Positions 30,568-39,401 are shown, numbered from the stretch's first letter. The stretch: DNA of 64,000 nt from Pinisolibacter aquiterrae (GCF_019160155.1 NZ_JAFNIH010000019.1:434001-498000), one strand, 5' to 3'. The notes: generated by a model from the letters alone, not told the origin. Numbers and translations: made by a program.

Positions 30568-31506
30568 ATGACCACACCGAGAACCCTCGACGAGCTCTAT
30601 GCCGCCTTCGACGGTCTCCACATGGAGGGCGGCTGGCACCGCCGGTTCCCGGCGCTGTGGCGCACGCCCGCGGAGAACTTCCTCCCCCACGCCTGGCACT
30701 ACGCCGAGGTTCGCCCGATCCTCGACGTCGCGCGCGATCTCGTCAGCACCGAACATGCCGAGCGCCGCAATCTGACCATGCGCAACCCGGTCGAGGGCAA
30801 TCGCTACGCCACCGTCCGCACCCTGGTCGCGGCCTATCAGATGATCCGTCCCGGCGAGGTGGCGCGCTCGCATCGCCACACGCCCAACGCCCTGCGCCTG
30901 ATCCTCGACGGCCGCGGCACCTACACCACGGTCGACGGGAAGCGCGTGGAGATGCGTCCCGGCGACGTGTTGCTGACGCCGAACTGGTGCTGGCATTCCC
31001 ACGAGAACGTCGGCGAAGAGGATTGCTACTGGCTCGACTTCCTCGACGTGCCGACGGTCCATCTGCTCGAGCCGATGTTCTTCGAACAGCATCCCGACGG
31101 AATCGAGGCCGATCCGCGCGACGTCGAGACCGCTCCGATCGCCTTCCGCTGGACCGATACGGTCGCCGCGCTCGACGCGAGCACCGACGACGCCGGTGGC
31201 ATGTGCGCCGCGCAGACCGAATTCGGCGATCCCGCCATGGCGACCGTGCGCCTCTTCATGCAGCGCCTGGCGAAGGGGTCGACGCGGCGCATGCGGACGA
31301 CCGCCAATTCCGTCTTCGCCGTCGTCGAGGGCAGCGGCCGGACCGAGGTGGGCGACACCGTCCTGCCGTGGTCGCGCGGCGACGTCCTGGCGGTGCCGGC
31401 CTGGCGCGCCTTTCGCCATGTCGCCGACGACGACGCGGTGCTGCTGCGCGTCACCGACCGACCGATCTACGAAAAGCTGGGATGGCTGCGCGAGGAGATC
31501 CTCTGA
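30568..31506 (+). CDS. Gentisate 1,2-dioxygenase-like bicupin, module 1
   Basis: A 312-aa bicupin. The first cupin (about 85-165) keeps the iron-binding histidines in HRHTPNALRLILDG and the late His in WCWHSHEN. The second cupin (about 225-300) has VVEGSGRTEVGDTVLPWSRGD. Gentisate dioxygenases open 2,5-dihydroxybenzoate between C1 and C2 to maleylpyruvate with ferrous iron and oxygen. It is somewhat shorter than the usual 340-370 residues, so 1-hydroxy-2-naphthoate or salicylate 1,2-dioxygenase activities are possible alternatives. Flanking hydrolase and hydroxybenzoate monooxygenase support gentisate. Confidence 0.85.
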   Translation: MTTPRTLDELYAAFDGLHMEGGWHRRFPALWRTPAENFLPHAWHYAEVRPILDVARDLVSTEHAERRNLTMRNPVEGNRYATVRTLVAAYQMIRPGEVARSHRHTPNALRLILDGRGTYTTVDGKRVEMRPGDVLLTPNWCWHSHENVGEEDCYWLDFLDVPTVHLLEPMFFEQHPDGIEADPRDVETAPIAFRWTDTVAALDASTDDAGGMCAAQTEFGDPAMATVRLFMQRLAKGSTRRMRTTANSVFAVVEGSGRTEVGDTVLPWSRGDVLAVPAWRAFRHVADDDAVLLRVTDRPIYEKLGWLREEIL

Positions 31507-31542
31507 ACCGCCCGGAACCCGGCCTCAACCGAGGGAAAGAAC

Positions 31543-32742
31543 ATGTCCGAGAAGAACCCGATCCTGATCGCCGGTGGCGGCATCGGTGGGGCCGCCGCGG
31601 CGCTGGCGCTGCTGAAGAAGGGCCATGCCGTCGAGGTCTATGAGCAGGCCCCGGCGCTGGCCGAGGTCGGGGCCGGTGTCCAGATCAGCCCGAACGGCGC
31701 CCGCGCGCTCGACACGCTCGGCGTGTTCCACGATCTCGCGGCCCTCTCCTGCAAGCCGGAGAAGAAGCAGTTCCGCCTGTGGAACAACGGCACCGCTTGG
31801 CCGATGTTCGACCTCGGCGAGACCGTGATGGCCGATTACGGCTATCCCTATCTCACCGTCTATCGCCCCGACCTCCTCGACGTGCTGGTCGCCGGCGTCC
31901 GCGCCATCGATCCCGATGCGATCCGCCTCGGCAAGCGCGCCGTCGGCTACGTCCAGGACGAGGACGGCGTCACCCTGACCCTCGAGGACGGCACGACCGC
32001 GCGCGGCCGCGCCCTGATCGGCGCCGACGGCGTCCGCTCCGCGATCCGCACCCAGACCTGGGGCGTCGACAATCCGGTCTTCTCCGGCATGGTGACCTGG
32101 CGCGGCGTCGTGCCGATGGAGCTGCTGCCCGCCCATCTCCAGGCGATGGTCGGCAACACCTGGATCGGACCGGGCGGCCACGTCGTCACCTATCCGCTGC
32201 GCGGCGGCAAGCTCCTCAACTTCGTCGCCACGATCGATCGCGACGATTGGCGCGAGGAGGCCTGGAACATCGTCGGCACCGCCGAGGAATGCGCCGCCGA
32301 CTTCGCCGGCTGGCACGCGGACGTCCACGCGGTGATCCGGGTGGCGCCGAAGCTCTTCAAATGGGCCCTGATGGTGCGCGATCCGATGCCGGCCTGGACC
32401 AAGGGGCGGGTCACGCTCCTCGGCGACGCCTGCCATCCGACCCTGCCCTTCCTCGCCCAGGGCGCGGTGATGGCGATCGAGGACGGCGTCGTCCTCGCCC
32501 GTTGCCTGGAGGCCCTGCCGGACGATCTGCCGGGCGCCCTGAAGCGCTACGAGGAGGCCCGCGTCGAGCGCACCCGCAAGATGGTCCTCGGCGCCCGCGA
32601 CAACACCGACCGCTTCCACAGCAAGGAACTGCGCACCGAGGAGGAGGCCCAGCGCTACCTCGAGCGCGAGTGGAGCAAGGCGCCGATCCGCGACCGCTAC
32701 CACTGGCTCTACACCTACAAGGCCGACGAAGTCGCCGTGTGA
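31543..32742 (+). CDS. FAD monooxygenase, 3-hydroxybenzoate 6-hydroxylase/salicylate hydroxylase type, module 1
   Basis: A 399-aa group A flavin monooxygenase. The dinucleotide motif IAGGGIGG is at residues 8-15, the EVGAGVQISPNGARAL stretch near 42, the DG motif LIGADGVRSAIR near 155-170 and the FAD ribityl motif VTLLGDACHPTLPF near 285. It inserts one oxygen into a hydroxybenzoate using NAD(P)H. Next to gentisate dioxygenase the natural product is gentisate, so 3-hydroxybenzoate 6-hydroxylase is the first choice. A clear paralogue is at 58722 in the second module. The ATG lies 37 bases after the dioxygenase stop. Confidence 0.85.
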   Translation: MSEKNPILIAGGGIGGAAAALALLKKGHAVEVYEQAPALAEVGAGVQISPNGARALDTLGVFHDLAALSCKPEKKQFRLWNNGTAWPMFDLGETVMADYGYPYLTVYRPDLLDVLVAGVRAIDPDAIRLGKRAVGYVQDEDGVTLTLEDGTTARGRALIGADGVRSAIRTQTWGVDNPVFSGMVTWRGVVPMELLPAHLQAMVGNTWIGPGGHVVTYPLRGGKLLNFVATIDRDDWREEAWNIVGTAEECAADFAGWHADVHAVIRVAPKLFKWALMVRDPMPAWTKGRVTLLGDACHPTLPFLAQGAVMAIEDGVVLARCLEALPDDLPGALKRYEEARVERTRKMVLGARDNTDRFHSKELRTEEEAQRYLEREWSKAPIRDRYHWLYTYKADEVAV

Positions 32743-32773
32743 CGCCGAGACCGTGACGTCCCGACCAGTCGGA

Positions 32774-32826
32774 GCGTCATGTGACCCACATGACGCCGGA
32801 AGGCCCCGCCTCGTCGGGCCTTCCGG
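32774..32826. other. Two tandem perfect hairpins between monooxygenase and lyase genes
   Basis: GCGTCATGTG-ACC-CACATGACGC (32774-32796) is a 10-bp perfect stem. It runs directly into CCGGAAGGCCC...GGGCCTTCCGG (32796-32826), an 11-bp perfect stem. Neither has a T tract. They could reduce read-through into the lyase gene or protect the upstream mRNA. Confidence 0.6.
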
Positions 32827-32880
32827 CCCACCCCGTGCCGAACGGCGCCCTCGTTCCTGAGACAGACGACGGAGAACCGC

Positions 32881-33846
32881 ATGAGCGCCCTTCCCGGGAC
32901 CGTGTATTTGAATGAGGAAGGCCCGCGCGAGGGATTCCAGATCGAGTCCGCCGCGATCCCGACCGCCGCCAAGATCGAGCTGGTCGACCGCCTCGCCCGG
33001 ACCGGGCTCCGTCACATCCAGGTCGCCTCCTTCGTCAATCCGAAGGCGGTTCCCGGCATGGCCGACGCCGACGCCGTGATCCGGGGTTTCACACCGCGTC
33101 CCGGCGTCCACTTCACCGGCCTGTGGCTCAATCAGCGCGGCTTCGAGCGCGCGCTCGGCCATCGCGACCGGCTGACCATCGACGGTTCGCTGAACCTCTA
33201 CGCCTCCGCCGCCTTCCTGAAGCGCAATCAGAACCGCGTGCCGGCGCAACAGCTGAGCGCCCAGCACGAACTCGTCGCCATGTATCAGGCCGCGGGCGTC
33301 TCGGTGCGGCGCGGCTTCATCACCGCCGCCTTCGGCTGCAACTTCGAGGGCGACGTCCCCGTCGAGCGTGTCGTCGGCCTCGTCGGCGACCTCCTGGCGA
33401 TCGCCGCCGAGCACGGCGAGACCATCGACCACATGGGCCTCGGCGACACCATGGCCTGGGCCACGCCGGACCGCGTGAAGCGGGTCGTCGGCGCCATCCG
33501 CGAGAAGCACCCCGATCTGCCGCTGCTGCTGCATCTCCACGACACGCGCGGCCTCGGGATCGCCAACGCCTATGCCGGCCTCGAGATGGGGGTGCGCATG
33601 TTCGACACCGCCGTCGCCGGCCTCGGCGGCTGTCCCTTCGCCGGCCACGCCGGCGCCGCCGGCAACGTCTGCACCGAGGATCTCGTCTTCATGTGCGAGG
33701 AGATGGGCATCGAGACCGGCGTCGATCTCGACGCCCTGATCGATTGCGCCAAATTCGCCGAGACCATCGTCGGCCACCCGCTCCCCGGCGCCGTGATGCG
33801 CGGCGGCGGCCTGCGCCGCTTCCGCGAGATCCGGCGCGCCGGCTGA
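32881..33846 (+). CDS. Hydroxymethylglutaryl-CoA-lyase family protein
   Basis: A 321-aa DRE-TIM-family lyase. The N-terminal NEEGPREGFQIE replaces the usual EVGPRDGLQNE but keeps Arg and Gln. The metal-binding HLHDTRGLG is at about residue 220 and the active-site loop GLGGCPFAGHAGAAGNVCTED at about 246-266 contains the conserved Cys. The family cleaves HMG-CoA to acetoacetate and acetyl-CoA, or analogous 3-hydroxy-3-methyl acyl-CoAs such as citramalyl-CoA. With the CoA-transferase gene downstream, a role in dissimilating a branched hydroxy-diacid from the aromatic pathway is plausible. Exact substrate unknown. Confidence 0.82.
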   Translation: MSALPGTVYLNEEGPREGFQIESAAIPTAAKIELVDRLARTGLRHIQVASFVNPKAVPGMADADAVIRGFTPRPGVHFTGLWLNQRGFERALGHRDRLTIDGSLNLYASAAFLKRNQNRVPAQQLSAQHELVAMYQAAGVSVRRGFITAAFGCNFEGDVPVERVVGLVGDLLAIAAEHGETIDHMGLGDTMAWATPDRVKRVVGAIREKHPDLPLLLHLHDTRGLGIANAYAGLEMGVRMFDTAVAGLGGCPFAGHAGAAGNVCTEDLVFMCEEMGIETGVDLDALIDCAKFAETIVGHPLPGAVMRGGGLRRFREIRRAG

Positions 33847-33858
33847 CCCGCGCGCGAT

Positions 33859-33895
33859 CGGCCCGCGCCGCCCTCCCCCGGCCCGGCGCGGGCCG
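33859..33895 (+). terminator. GC-rich hairpin after the lyase gene
   Basis: CGGCCCGCGCC and GGCGCGGGCCG form an 11-bp perfect stem 13 bases after the lyase stop, without a T tract. A factor-dependent or hairpin-only end of the module 1 operon is plausible. Confidence 0.45.
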
Positions 33896-34010
33896 CGCGA
33901 GCCTCCCGCGACCCCGACCGCGACCGGCGGCGCGCCCACCCCGCGCGCCGTCCGACGCCCCGTGTCACGCACCCACACCGCCCCAGCCGAGACGCCGGAC
34001 CGCCGTCGCC

Positions 34011-34066
34011 TTGACAGGGAAGGCGCCGACCGCGTAAATATCAGAATTACGTTCTATTAGACAGAA
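34011..34066 (+). promoter_or_regulatory. Promoter and AGAAC operator (site C) of CoA-transferase and iclR
   Basis: TTGACA (34011-34016), a 17-base spacer and GTAAAT (34034-34039). The palindrome AGAAT-TAC-GTTCT is at 34043-34055 and CAGAA at 34062-34066, the same 19-base phase as sites B, D and E. Because iclR follows the CoA-transferase, this site would give autoregulation. Confidence 0.7.
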
Positions 34067-34071
34067 CCATC

Positions 34072-35349
34072 ATGACCATAGTCTTCCCCGGATTTCTGGA
34101 TCGCCCCATGACCGACGCGTCCTCCGCCGCCGAGACACCCGCCGACCTGCTCCAGGGCGTGCGCGTTCTCGACCTGACCAACGTTCTGTCGGGCCCGTTC
34201 TCCACCTATCAGATGGCGCTCCTCGGCGCCGAGGTCATCAAGATCGAGAACCCCGACGGCGGCGACCTCGCCCGTCGCCTCGGCGCCGCGCCCGATCTCA
34301 ACCGCGATCTGATGGGCACCTCGTTCCAGGCCCAGAACGCCGGCAAGAAGTCGCTCGCCCTCGATCTCAAGACGCCCGCCGGCCGCAGAGTGTTCGAGAC
34401 CCTGGTCGCCACCGCCGACGTGCTCGTCGAGAACTTCCGGCCCGGCGTGATGGACCGCCTGAAGCTCGGCTGGGAGGACCTGCGCAAGATCAATCCGAAG
34501 CTGATCTACTGCGCCATCTCCGGCTTCGGTCAGGCCGGCCCGCTGCGCAACAGCCCCGCCTACGACCAGATCATCCAGGGCATGGCCGGCATCATGAGCG
34601 TCACCGGCTCGCCCGAGACCGCGCCGCTGCGGGTCGGCTACCCCGTCGCCGACACGATCGGCGGTCTCACCGGCGCCTTCGCCACGATGGCCGCCCTGTT
34701 CGCCCGCGATCGCACCGGCAAGGGGCGCTTCATCGACGTCTCCATGCTCGATTCGAGCATCGTCACCATGGGCTGGATCGTCTCGAACTATCTCTCCGCC
34801 CACGTCCGCCCGACCCCGCTCGGCAACGAGAACATGACCGCCGCGCCCTCCGGCACCTTCGTCGCCGCCGACGGCCCGCTCAACATCGCCGCCAACAAGG
34901 ACGAGCATTTCGTCGCGCTCTGCGGCCTGCTCGGCCGCGAGGATCTGGTCGCCGACCCCCGCTTCTGCGAGCGCGAGCTGCGCAAGCGCCATCGCGCCGC
35001 CCTCAACGTCGAGATCAACGCCGGCCTCGCCGGCGCGAGCGTCGCCCATTGGGTCGAGGCGCTGACCGCGGCCGGCATCCCGGCCGGCCCGGTCCTCGAC
35101 ATTCCCGCCGTCCTCTCCCACCCGCAGATCGCGGAACGACGCCTCATTCAGGAGATCCCCGTCCCCGGCGAGACCGGCGCCACCATGCGCGTGACCCGCG
35201 CCGGCTACCGTCTCGCCGAGGGCGAGCCGACCGCCCGCACCGCCCCGCCCCGCCTCGGCGAGCACACCACCGAGATCCTCGAGGGTCTCGGCCTGACCGC
35301 GGAGGCGATCGAGGCCCTGCGGGTCGAGGGCGTGATTTCTCCGCGATAG
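34072..35349 (+). CDS. CaiB/BaiF-family (family III) CoA-transferase
   Basis: A 425-aa family III CoA-transferase that moves CoA between carboxylic acids. The N-terminal VLDLTNVLSGPFSTYQMALLGAEVIKIE and the region QNAGKKSLALDLK contain the family landmarks, and the catalytic Asp should lie in a D-x2-GT-like region near 170 (VSMLDSSIVTMG follows later). There is no strong ribosome site before the ATG at 34072, which begins only a few bases after the operator; a second ATG at 34108 (MTDASSAAE) is the alternative. The partner is likely the HMG-CoA-lyase-type enzyme. Donor and acceptor are unknown. Confidence 0.88.
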   Translation: MTIVFPGFLDRPMTDASSAAETPADLLQGVRVLDLTNVLSGPFSTYQMALLGAEVIKIENPDGGDLARRLGAAPDLNRDLMGTSFQAQNAGKKSLALDLKTPAGRRVFETLVATADVLVENFRPGVMDRLKLGWEDLRKINPKLIYCAISGFGQAGPLRNSPAYDQIIQGMAGIMSVTGSPETAPLRVGYPVADTIGGLTGAFATMAALFARDRTGKGRFIDVSMLDSSIVTMGWIVSNYLSAHVRPTPLGNENMTAAPSGTFVAADGPLNIAANKDEHFVALCGLLGREDLVADPRFCERELRKRHRAALNVEINAGLAGASVAHWVEALTAAGIPAGPVLDIPAVLSHPQIAERRLIQEIPVPGETGATMRVTRAGYRLAEGEPTARTAPPRLGEHTTEILEGLGLTAEAIEALRVEGVISPR

Positions 35350-35413
35350 ACCCGTCGGTGAATTTTGGATATGAGATCGGGGCTGAAGAACTCGGCTACC
35401 GGACCGTCGCCCC

Positions 35414-36130
35414 ATGAATGAAGACAGTGGCAAGACTGGCGGGGTCGCGGCGGTCAACCGTGCCCTCCTGATCCTCGATGCGTTTCGCCAGACGAGCGGC
35501 GTGCTTTCTCTGAAGGAGATCGCCGAGGCGACGGGTCTCTACAAGAGCACCGTGCTGCGCCTGCTCGAATCGCTCGAAGGCTTCGGCTACATCCGGCGGC
35601 TCGACACCGGCAGCTACCACCTCGGCCCGAAGCTCGCCGAGCTCGCCGCCGTCTATCGCGAATCCTTCAATCTCCAGTCCTACGTGATGCCGGTTCTGGA
35701 GACGGTGGTCGCCGAGATCGACGAGAGCGCGACCTTCTACGTCGCCGAGGGCGAGGCGCGCGTCTGCCTGTTCCGGGTCGAGACGCCCCAGCTCATCCGC
35801 GACCACATCCGCGTCGGCGACACGCTGCCGCTCAAGGGCGCCAGCGGCAAGGCCCTGATCGCCTTCGCGAACGGGCTCGAGAGCGCGACCGACGCCGACG
35901 CCCTGATCTTCACCTCCGCCGGCGAGCGCCATCCCGACATGGCGGCGGTCGCGGCGCCGGTGTTCGGCGTCGGCGGCAAGCTGATCGGCGCGCTCAACGC
36001 CAGCGGCCCCAAGACGCGCTTCACCGCCAAGGCGGTGAAGCAGATCTCCCGGGTGATCCAGCGCGAGGCGATCCAGTTGTCGCTGCGCCTCGGCGCCCCG
36101 GAGAGCCGGATTCCGAAACCGAACGGCTGA
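35414..36130 (+). CDS. IclR-family transcriptional regulator, proposed master regulator of the catabolic region
   Basis: A 238-aa IclR protein with an N-terminal winged helix-turn-helix (about 15-75; LKEIAEATGLYKSTVLRLLESLEGFGYI) and a C-terminal effector domain (about 85-235). IclR members such as PcaU, PobR and PcaR sense aromatic intermediates. It follows the CoA-transferase by 64 bases without a promoter of its own that I can see. The repeated operator in this window (inverted pair plus a direct third half-site) has the geometry known for PcaU-type IclR proteins, so this is the best candidate to bind it. Activator or repressor action cannot be told, but positions over the start point suggest repression. 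Confidence 0.88.
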   Translation: MNEDSGKTGGVAAVNRALLILDAFRQTSGVLSLKEIAEATGLYKSTVLRLLESLEGFGYIRRLDTGSYHLGPKLAELAAVYRESFNLQSYVMPVLETVVAEIDESATFYVAEGEARVCLFRVETPQLIRDHIRVGDTLPLKGASGKALIAFANGLESATDADALIFTSAGERHPDMAAVAAPVFGVGGKLIGALNASGPKTRFTAKAVKQISRVIQREAIQLSLRLGAPESRIPKPNG

Positions 36131-36198
36131 CCGGCGCGGGTGGGCGCGTCGGCCCACCGCTCTCGTGCTCACGCCGTCTCGCCCACGAGCCCTTGCCC

Positions 36199-36864
36199 TC
36201 AGGCCCCCGCCCCCGGCGACCGCCGGACTTGCGTGAGGCGTCCGAGGGCCGCCTTCAGGCCGGCGCGATCGCGCGTCTCGACCAGCGTCAGGATGCGCCC
36301 GAGCGAGAGCCGGATCGCCTCGCGGCTGAGATGATGCCAATCGTGCCGGACCCGGCCCGAGCGGACCGTCTCGCTCCGGCGCCACAGTTTGATCGCCTCG
36401 CCGACGACGATGTCGAGCGGGCAGAGCCGATAGACGGCGAGCATGAAACGGTCGTTGCAGGCGAGCCAGGCGCCGACGTCGCCCGCCTCGAGGGCGGCCT
36501 CGGCGGTCGCGTAGATCGCCTTCAATCCGTCGAGCGCGGCCTCCTCCGGCCACGCCAGCGCCGCCGCGATCTCGCGGTCGAGCAGGCGGCGCAGCAGATA
36601 GATCTGCTCGATCTCGCCCTCGCTGAGGACGGCGACGAAATAGCCCTGATGCGGCTCGTGCGCGGCGAGCCCCTCGGACTCGAGCATGCCCAGGGCTTCG
36701 CGGACCGGAACCCGGCTGACCCCGAGACGCAGCGCCCAATCGGCCTGTTTCAGCTGCATCCCCGGCAGGAGCTCCCCCGCCCGGATCGCCTGGCGGATCG
36801 CCTCGGCGACGTCGATGCTGCTCTGGCCGCGCTTCTTGATGGGTGTCTCGACGATGGATGTCAC
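36199..36864 (-). CDS. GntR-family (FCD) transcriptional regulator
   Basis: A 221-aa FadR-type regulator from the GTG at 36864, with AAGG at good spacing; an in-frame ATG at 36945 would add 27 residues and overlap the oxygenase gene. The wHTH spans about 10-75 (IRAGELLPGMQLKQADWALRLGVSRVPVREALGMLESEGL in two parts). The all-helical FCD effector domain follows, with metal-ligand-like Asp and His residues (CNDRFMLAVY, HHLSREAI). It lies just downstream of the Rieske oxygenase gene and probably controls part of this region in response to an organic acid. Confidence 0.85.
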   Translation of the reverse strand: MTSIVETPIKKRGQSSIDVAEAIRQAIRAGELLPGMQLKQADWALRLGVSRVPVREALGMLESEGLAAHEPHQGYFVAVLSEGEIEQIYLLRRLLDREIAAALAWPEEAALDGLKAIYATAEAALEAGDVGAWLACNDRFMLAVYRLCPLDIVVGEAIKLWRRSETVRSGRVRHDWHHLSREAIRLSLGRILTLVETRDRAGLKAALGRLTQVRRSPGAGA

Positions 36865-36934
36865 GGCCGACCTTTCGAACGGCCGGCCGAGGAGATCCCC
36901 GACCGGCCGCCCGTGAACTACAACGCGTCTCGGT

Positions 36935-38200
36935 TCAGGCTTCAAGCGCGACTTTGCTGCCGGCCGGCTGCACGCTCTTGAAGACGTCCTGCCAACTGAG
37001 ATCGGAGCTCACCTCGGCGAAGACCGAACGGCACTTGAAGCTCTCCGAGTCGCTCGGCTGGGGAGGTTCCTGACCGTTCTGCAGACCCTTCACGGTCGTG
37101 AGCAGCTTGCGGCGCATCATCACGATGGCGAGGTCGGTCGACCCGAGCTTCTCGAGATGGCGCGGCGCGATCGGGCCGTCCTGATCCTCCTGCACCGCCA
37201 CGTCCTGGAGACGCAGGCCGGGAATGCCGGTCATGGTCTCGGTCGCCTGCGACTTGCGATCGATCAGATAGTCGTTGTGGATGTTGGCGACCGGCAGGAA
37301 GGTCTCCGGGTCGACCCGCAGATGCAGGATGTCGTCCTCGGTGAAGCGGCGCATGTCCTCGCCGGTGATCGGCCGGTCGGCGCGCCACGAGACCGTGTAG
37401 CCCATCATCGTCACGTCGTCGATCGGCACCGCGAAGGTGAGATGCTGCGGACGTTCCGGCGTCTGCGGGATCAGCGTCCCCGACGGCATGATGTAGGGGG
37501 TCATGCGCCAGTTGATCTTGCCCGCGTGCGGGGTCCCGTCCTTGCCCTCGCGCTTGGCGATCATCAGCATGCCGAAGCCGGTGTCCTTGATCTCGTAGCG
37601 CGGCGCCAGCGCCACCATCGAGCCGGGCACGACCTCGTGCTGATGGAGCTGCTGGACGTGGGCGGTGTCGAGCTCGCCCTCGAGGTTCTGCAGCCAGTTG
37701 CAGAGCTGGAGGCGCTTGGAGGCGTAGACGTGGTCGCTCGGCACCAGGGTGAATTCGAACTCGGGGAACGGCGGCTTCTTGTCGGCCGGGCCCATGTAGG
37801 CCCAGATCGCGCCGGCGACCTCGTGGGTCGGATAGGCCTTGAGCTTGACGTGCTGCTTGAAGCAGGTCTCCTCGGACTCCGCCGGCTGATCGAGGCAGTT
37901 GCCCTCCTTGTCGAACTTCCAGCCGTGGTAGACGCAGCGCAGGCCGTCCCCCTCGTTGCGGCCCCAATAGAGATTGGCGAGGCGGTGGGGACAGCGCGCG
38001 TCGACCAGACCGACGGTATTGTCCTTGTTGCGGAAGGCGATCAGCTTCTCGCCGAGGACGGTGACCTTGGTCGGACCCTTCTCGGTCGGCCCGACCTCCT
38101 TGGAGAGCGCGACCGGCAGCCAGAACCGGCGGAACAGATCGCCCATCGCCGTACCCGGTCCGGTGCGCGTCAACAGCTCGTTGTCTTCGATCGACAGCAT
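36935..38200 (-). CDS. Rieske non-haem iron oxygenase, alpha subunit
   Basis: A 421-aa ring-hydroxylating or O-demethylating oxygenase. The Rieske cluster ligands are C70-x-H72 and C89-x2-H92. The mononuclear iron site has H181 and H186 in DTAHVQQLHQH with bridging Asp 178. The opening MLSIEDNELLTRTGPGTAMG is characteristic of the phthalate-dioxygenase / phenoxybenzoate-dioxygenase / LigXa (dehydrodivanillate O-demethylase) group, which has no beta subunit. A matching single-component reductase gene lies just upstream in the same transcript. Among group members, O-demethylation of a methoxylated aromatic would best fit the CoA-ligase and gallate-type genes nearby, but phthalates or diphenyl ethers remain possible. 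Confidence 0.88.
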   Translation of the reverse strand: MLSIEDNELLTRTGPGTAMGDLFRRFWLPVALSKEVGPTEKGPTKVTVLGEKLIAFRNKDNTVGLVDARCPHRLANLYWGRNEGDGLRCVYHGWKFDKEGNCLDQPAESEETCFKQHVKLKAYPTHEVAGAIWAYMGPADKKPPFPEFEFTLVPSDHVYASKRLQLCNWLQNLEGELDTAHVQQLHQHEVVPGSMVALAPRYEIKDTGFGMLMIAKREGKDGTPHAGKINWRMTPYIMPSGTLIPQTPERPQHLTFAVPIDDVTMMGYTVSWRADRPITGEDMRRFTEDDILHLRVDPETFLPVANIHNDYLIDRKSQATETMTGIPGLRLQDVAVQEDQDGPIAPRHLEKLGSTDLAIVMMRRKLLTTVKGLQNGQEPPQPSDSESFKCRSVFAEVSSDLSWQDVFKSVQPAGSKVALEA

Positions 38201-38274
38201 TGCAACCTCCCATTTGGATCATTCGGTCGGGGCGAGACCTGCGCTGCGCCCCGTTCGTTCGGCCTCGGCCGAAG

Positions 38275-39345
38275 TCACTCGAACACCAGCGTCGCCTCGG
38301 GGCTCGTCACCTGGGCCTGACACGCCAGCGTCCATCCCTCGGCGATCTGGGCATCGGAGACCCCGCCGAGATTGTCCTTCATCGTCACGGTCCCGGACGT
38401 GACCCGGGCGAGACACAGGCCGCAGTAGCCGGCCTTGCACGAGAACGGCAGACTGAGCCCCTGGCGCGTGGCGGCGGCGTGGACCGTCTCGCCCGCGCGC
38501 ACGCCGAAGGCATGATCGGCGCCGTGATGACGCACCACGACGCGGGCGGCGGCATCCTCGCCGGCCGCCTCGGCGCCGGTCGCGGCGGGTGCCGCCGGGG
38601 TCTCGTCGATCTCGCCGTCGAAACTCTCAAGGAAGATCCGCTCCTCGGCGATGCCGGCGTCGCGCAGGCTGTTGCGGACCATCTGCATGAACGGCGCCGG
38701 GCCGCACATGTAGAACTGCGCCTCCCCCACTCTGGTCTGCGCCGCGACGGCACCCGCCGTGAGCGGCCCCTCGCGATCGTCGAAGCGATGGACGAGAGTG
38801 AAACGGTCGGCATGACGGGCGGCGAGGCCCGCCAATTCGTGGCGGAAGATCACCGAGCGCTCGTCGCGATTGGCATAGACCAGGGTCACCGGCCGCGCGG
38901 TCGTGACCAGGATCTGCTTGAGGATCGAGATCACCGGCGTGATCCCGCTGCCGGCGGCGAAGAGCACCACCGGCGCCTCGCTTTCGCGCAGGCGGAAGAC
39001 CCCCTTCGGCGGCATCACCACGATCTCGTCGCCGGCCTGCACCGTGTCGAGCAGACGGTTGGAGACGCGCCCGCCCGCGACCCGCTTGATCGACACCTTG
39101 AGATCGGCGTCGACCGACGGCGAGCTCGCCAGCGAATAGCAGCGCAGGCAGGTCTCGCCGTCGACGTCGACCCGCAGGGTCAGGAACTGGCCGGGCGCAT
39201 AGGCGAACCGATCGGCGCGATCGTCCGGAACCTCGAACACGATGGAATGGGCGTCGGCCGTCTCGCGGATCACCGCCTTGACCCGAAGGCGCTCGAATCC
39301 GGGCGGAACGGCGGCCGGAGCCGGATCGGTCTGCATCGATGCCAC
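38275..39345 (-). CDS. Ferredoxin-NAD(P)H reductase with C-terminal plant-type 2Fe-2S domain
   Basis: A 356-aa electron-transfer protein for the Rieske oxygenase. The FAD domain comes first (about 15-110, RCYSLASSPSVD), then NAD binding (about 115-245, LFAAGSGITPVISILK and FYMCGPAPFM), an Ala-rich linker and a 2Fe-2S ferredoxin domain with the ligand pattern C-x4-C-x2-C (CKAGYCGLC) near 310 and a final Cys in TLACQAQ. This FAD-NAD-2Fe2S order is that of the PaaE/KshB group rather than phthalate reductase. It is 74 bases before the oxygenase gene. A nearby in-frame Met three codons in is an alternative start. Confidence 0.9.
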   Translation of the reverse strand: MASMQTDPAPAAVPPGFERLRVKAVIRETADAHSIVFEVPDDRADRFAYAPGQFLTLRVDVDGETCLRCYSLASSPSVDADLKVSIKRVAGGRVSNRLLDTVQAGDEIVVMPPKGVFRLRESEAPVVLFAAGSGITPVISILKQILVTTARPVTLVYANRDERSVIFRHELAGLAARHADRFTLVHRFDDREGPLTAGAVAAQTRVGEAQFYMCGPAPFMQMVRNSLRDAGIAEERIFLESFDGEIDETPAAPAATGAEAAGEDAAARVVVRHHGADHAFGVRAGETVHAAATRQGLSLPFSCKAGYCGLCLARVTSGTVTMKDNLGGVSDAQIAEGWTLACQAQVTSPEATLVFE

Positions 39346-39372
39346 GGTTCTTTCCTCCCCGATATTGAATTC

Positions 39373-39401
39373 AAAATGGCATTCTATTTTTGGATTGTCA
39401 A
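39373..39401 (-). promoter_or_regulatory. Promoter with degenerate AGAAC-like operator (site F) of the oxygenase operon
   Basis: On the minus strand TTGACA (39401-39396), 17 bases, then CATTTT (39378-39373). The sequence AGAAT-GCC-ATTTT overlaps the -10 and differs from the site A-D palindrome at one position, without a clear third half-site. The reductase ATG lies 28 bases downstream. This is weaker evidence than the other sites. Confidence 0.45.

Noticed and set aside
31525..33978. An 817-codon minus-strand frame opposite the monooxygenase and lyase genes
   Set aside because: It crosses two real genes and their hairpins and has shadow composition.
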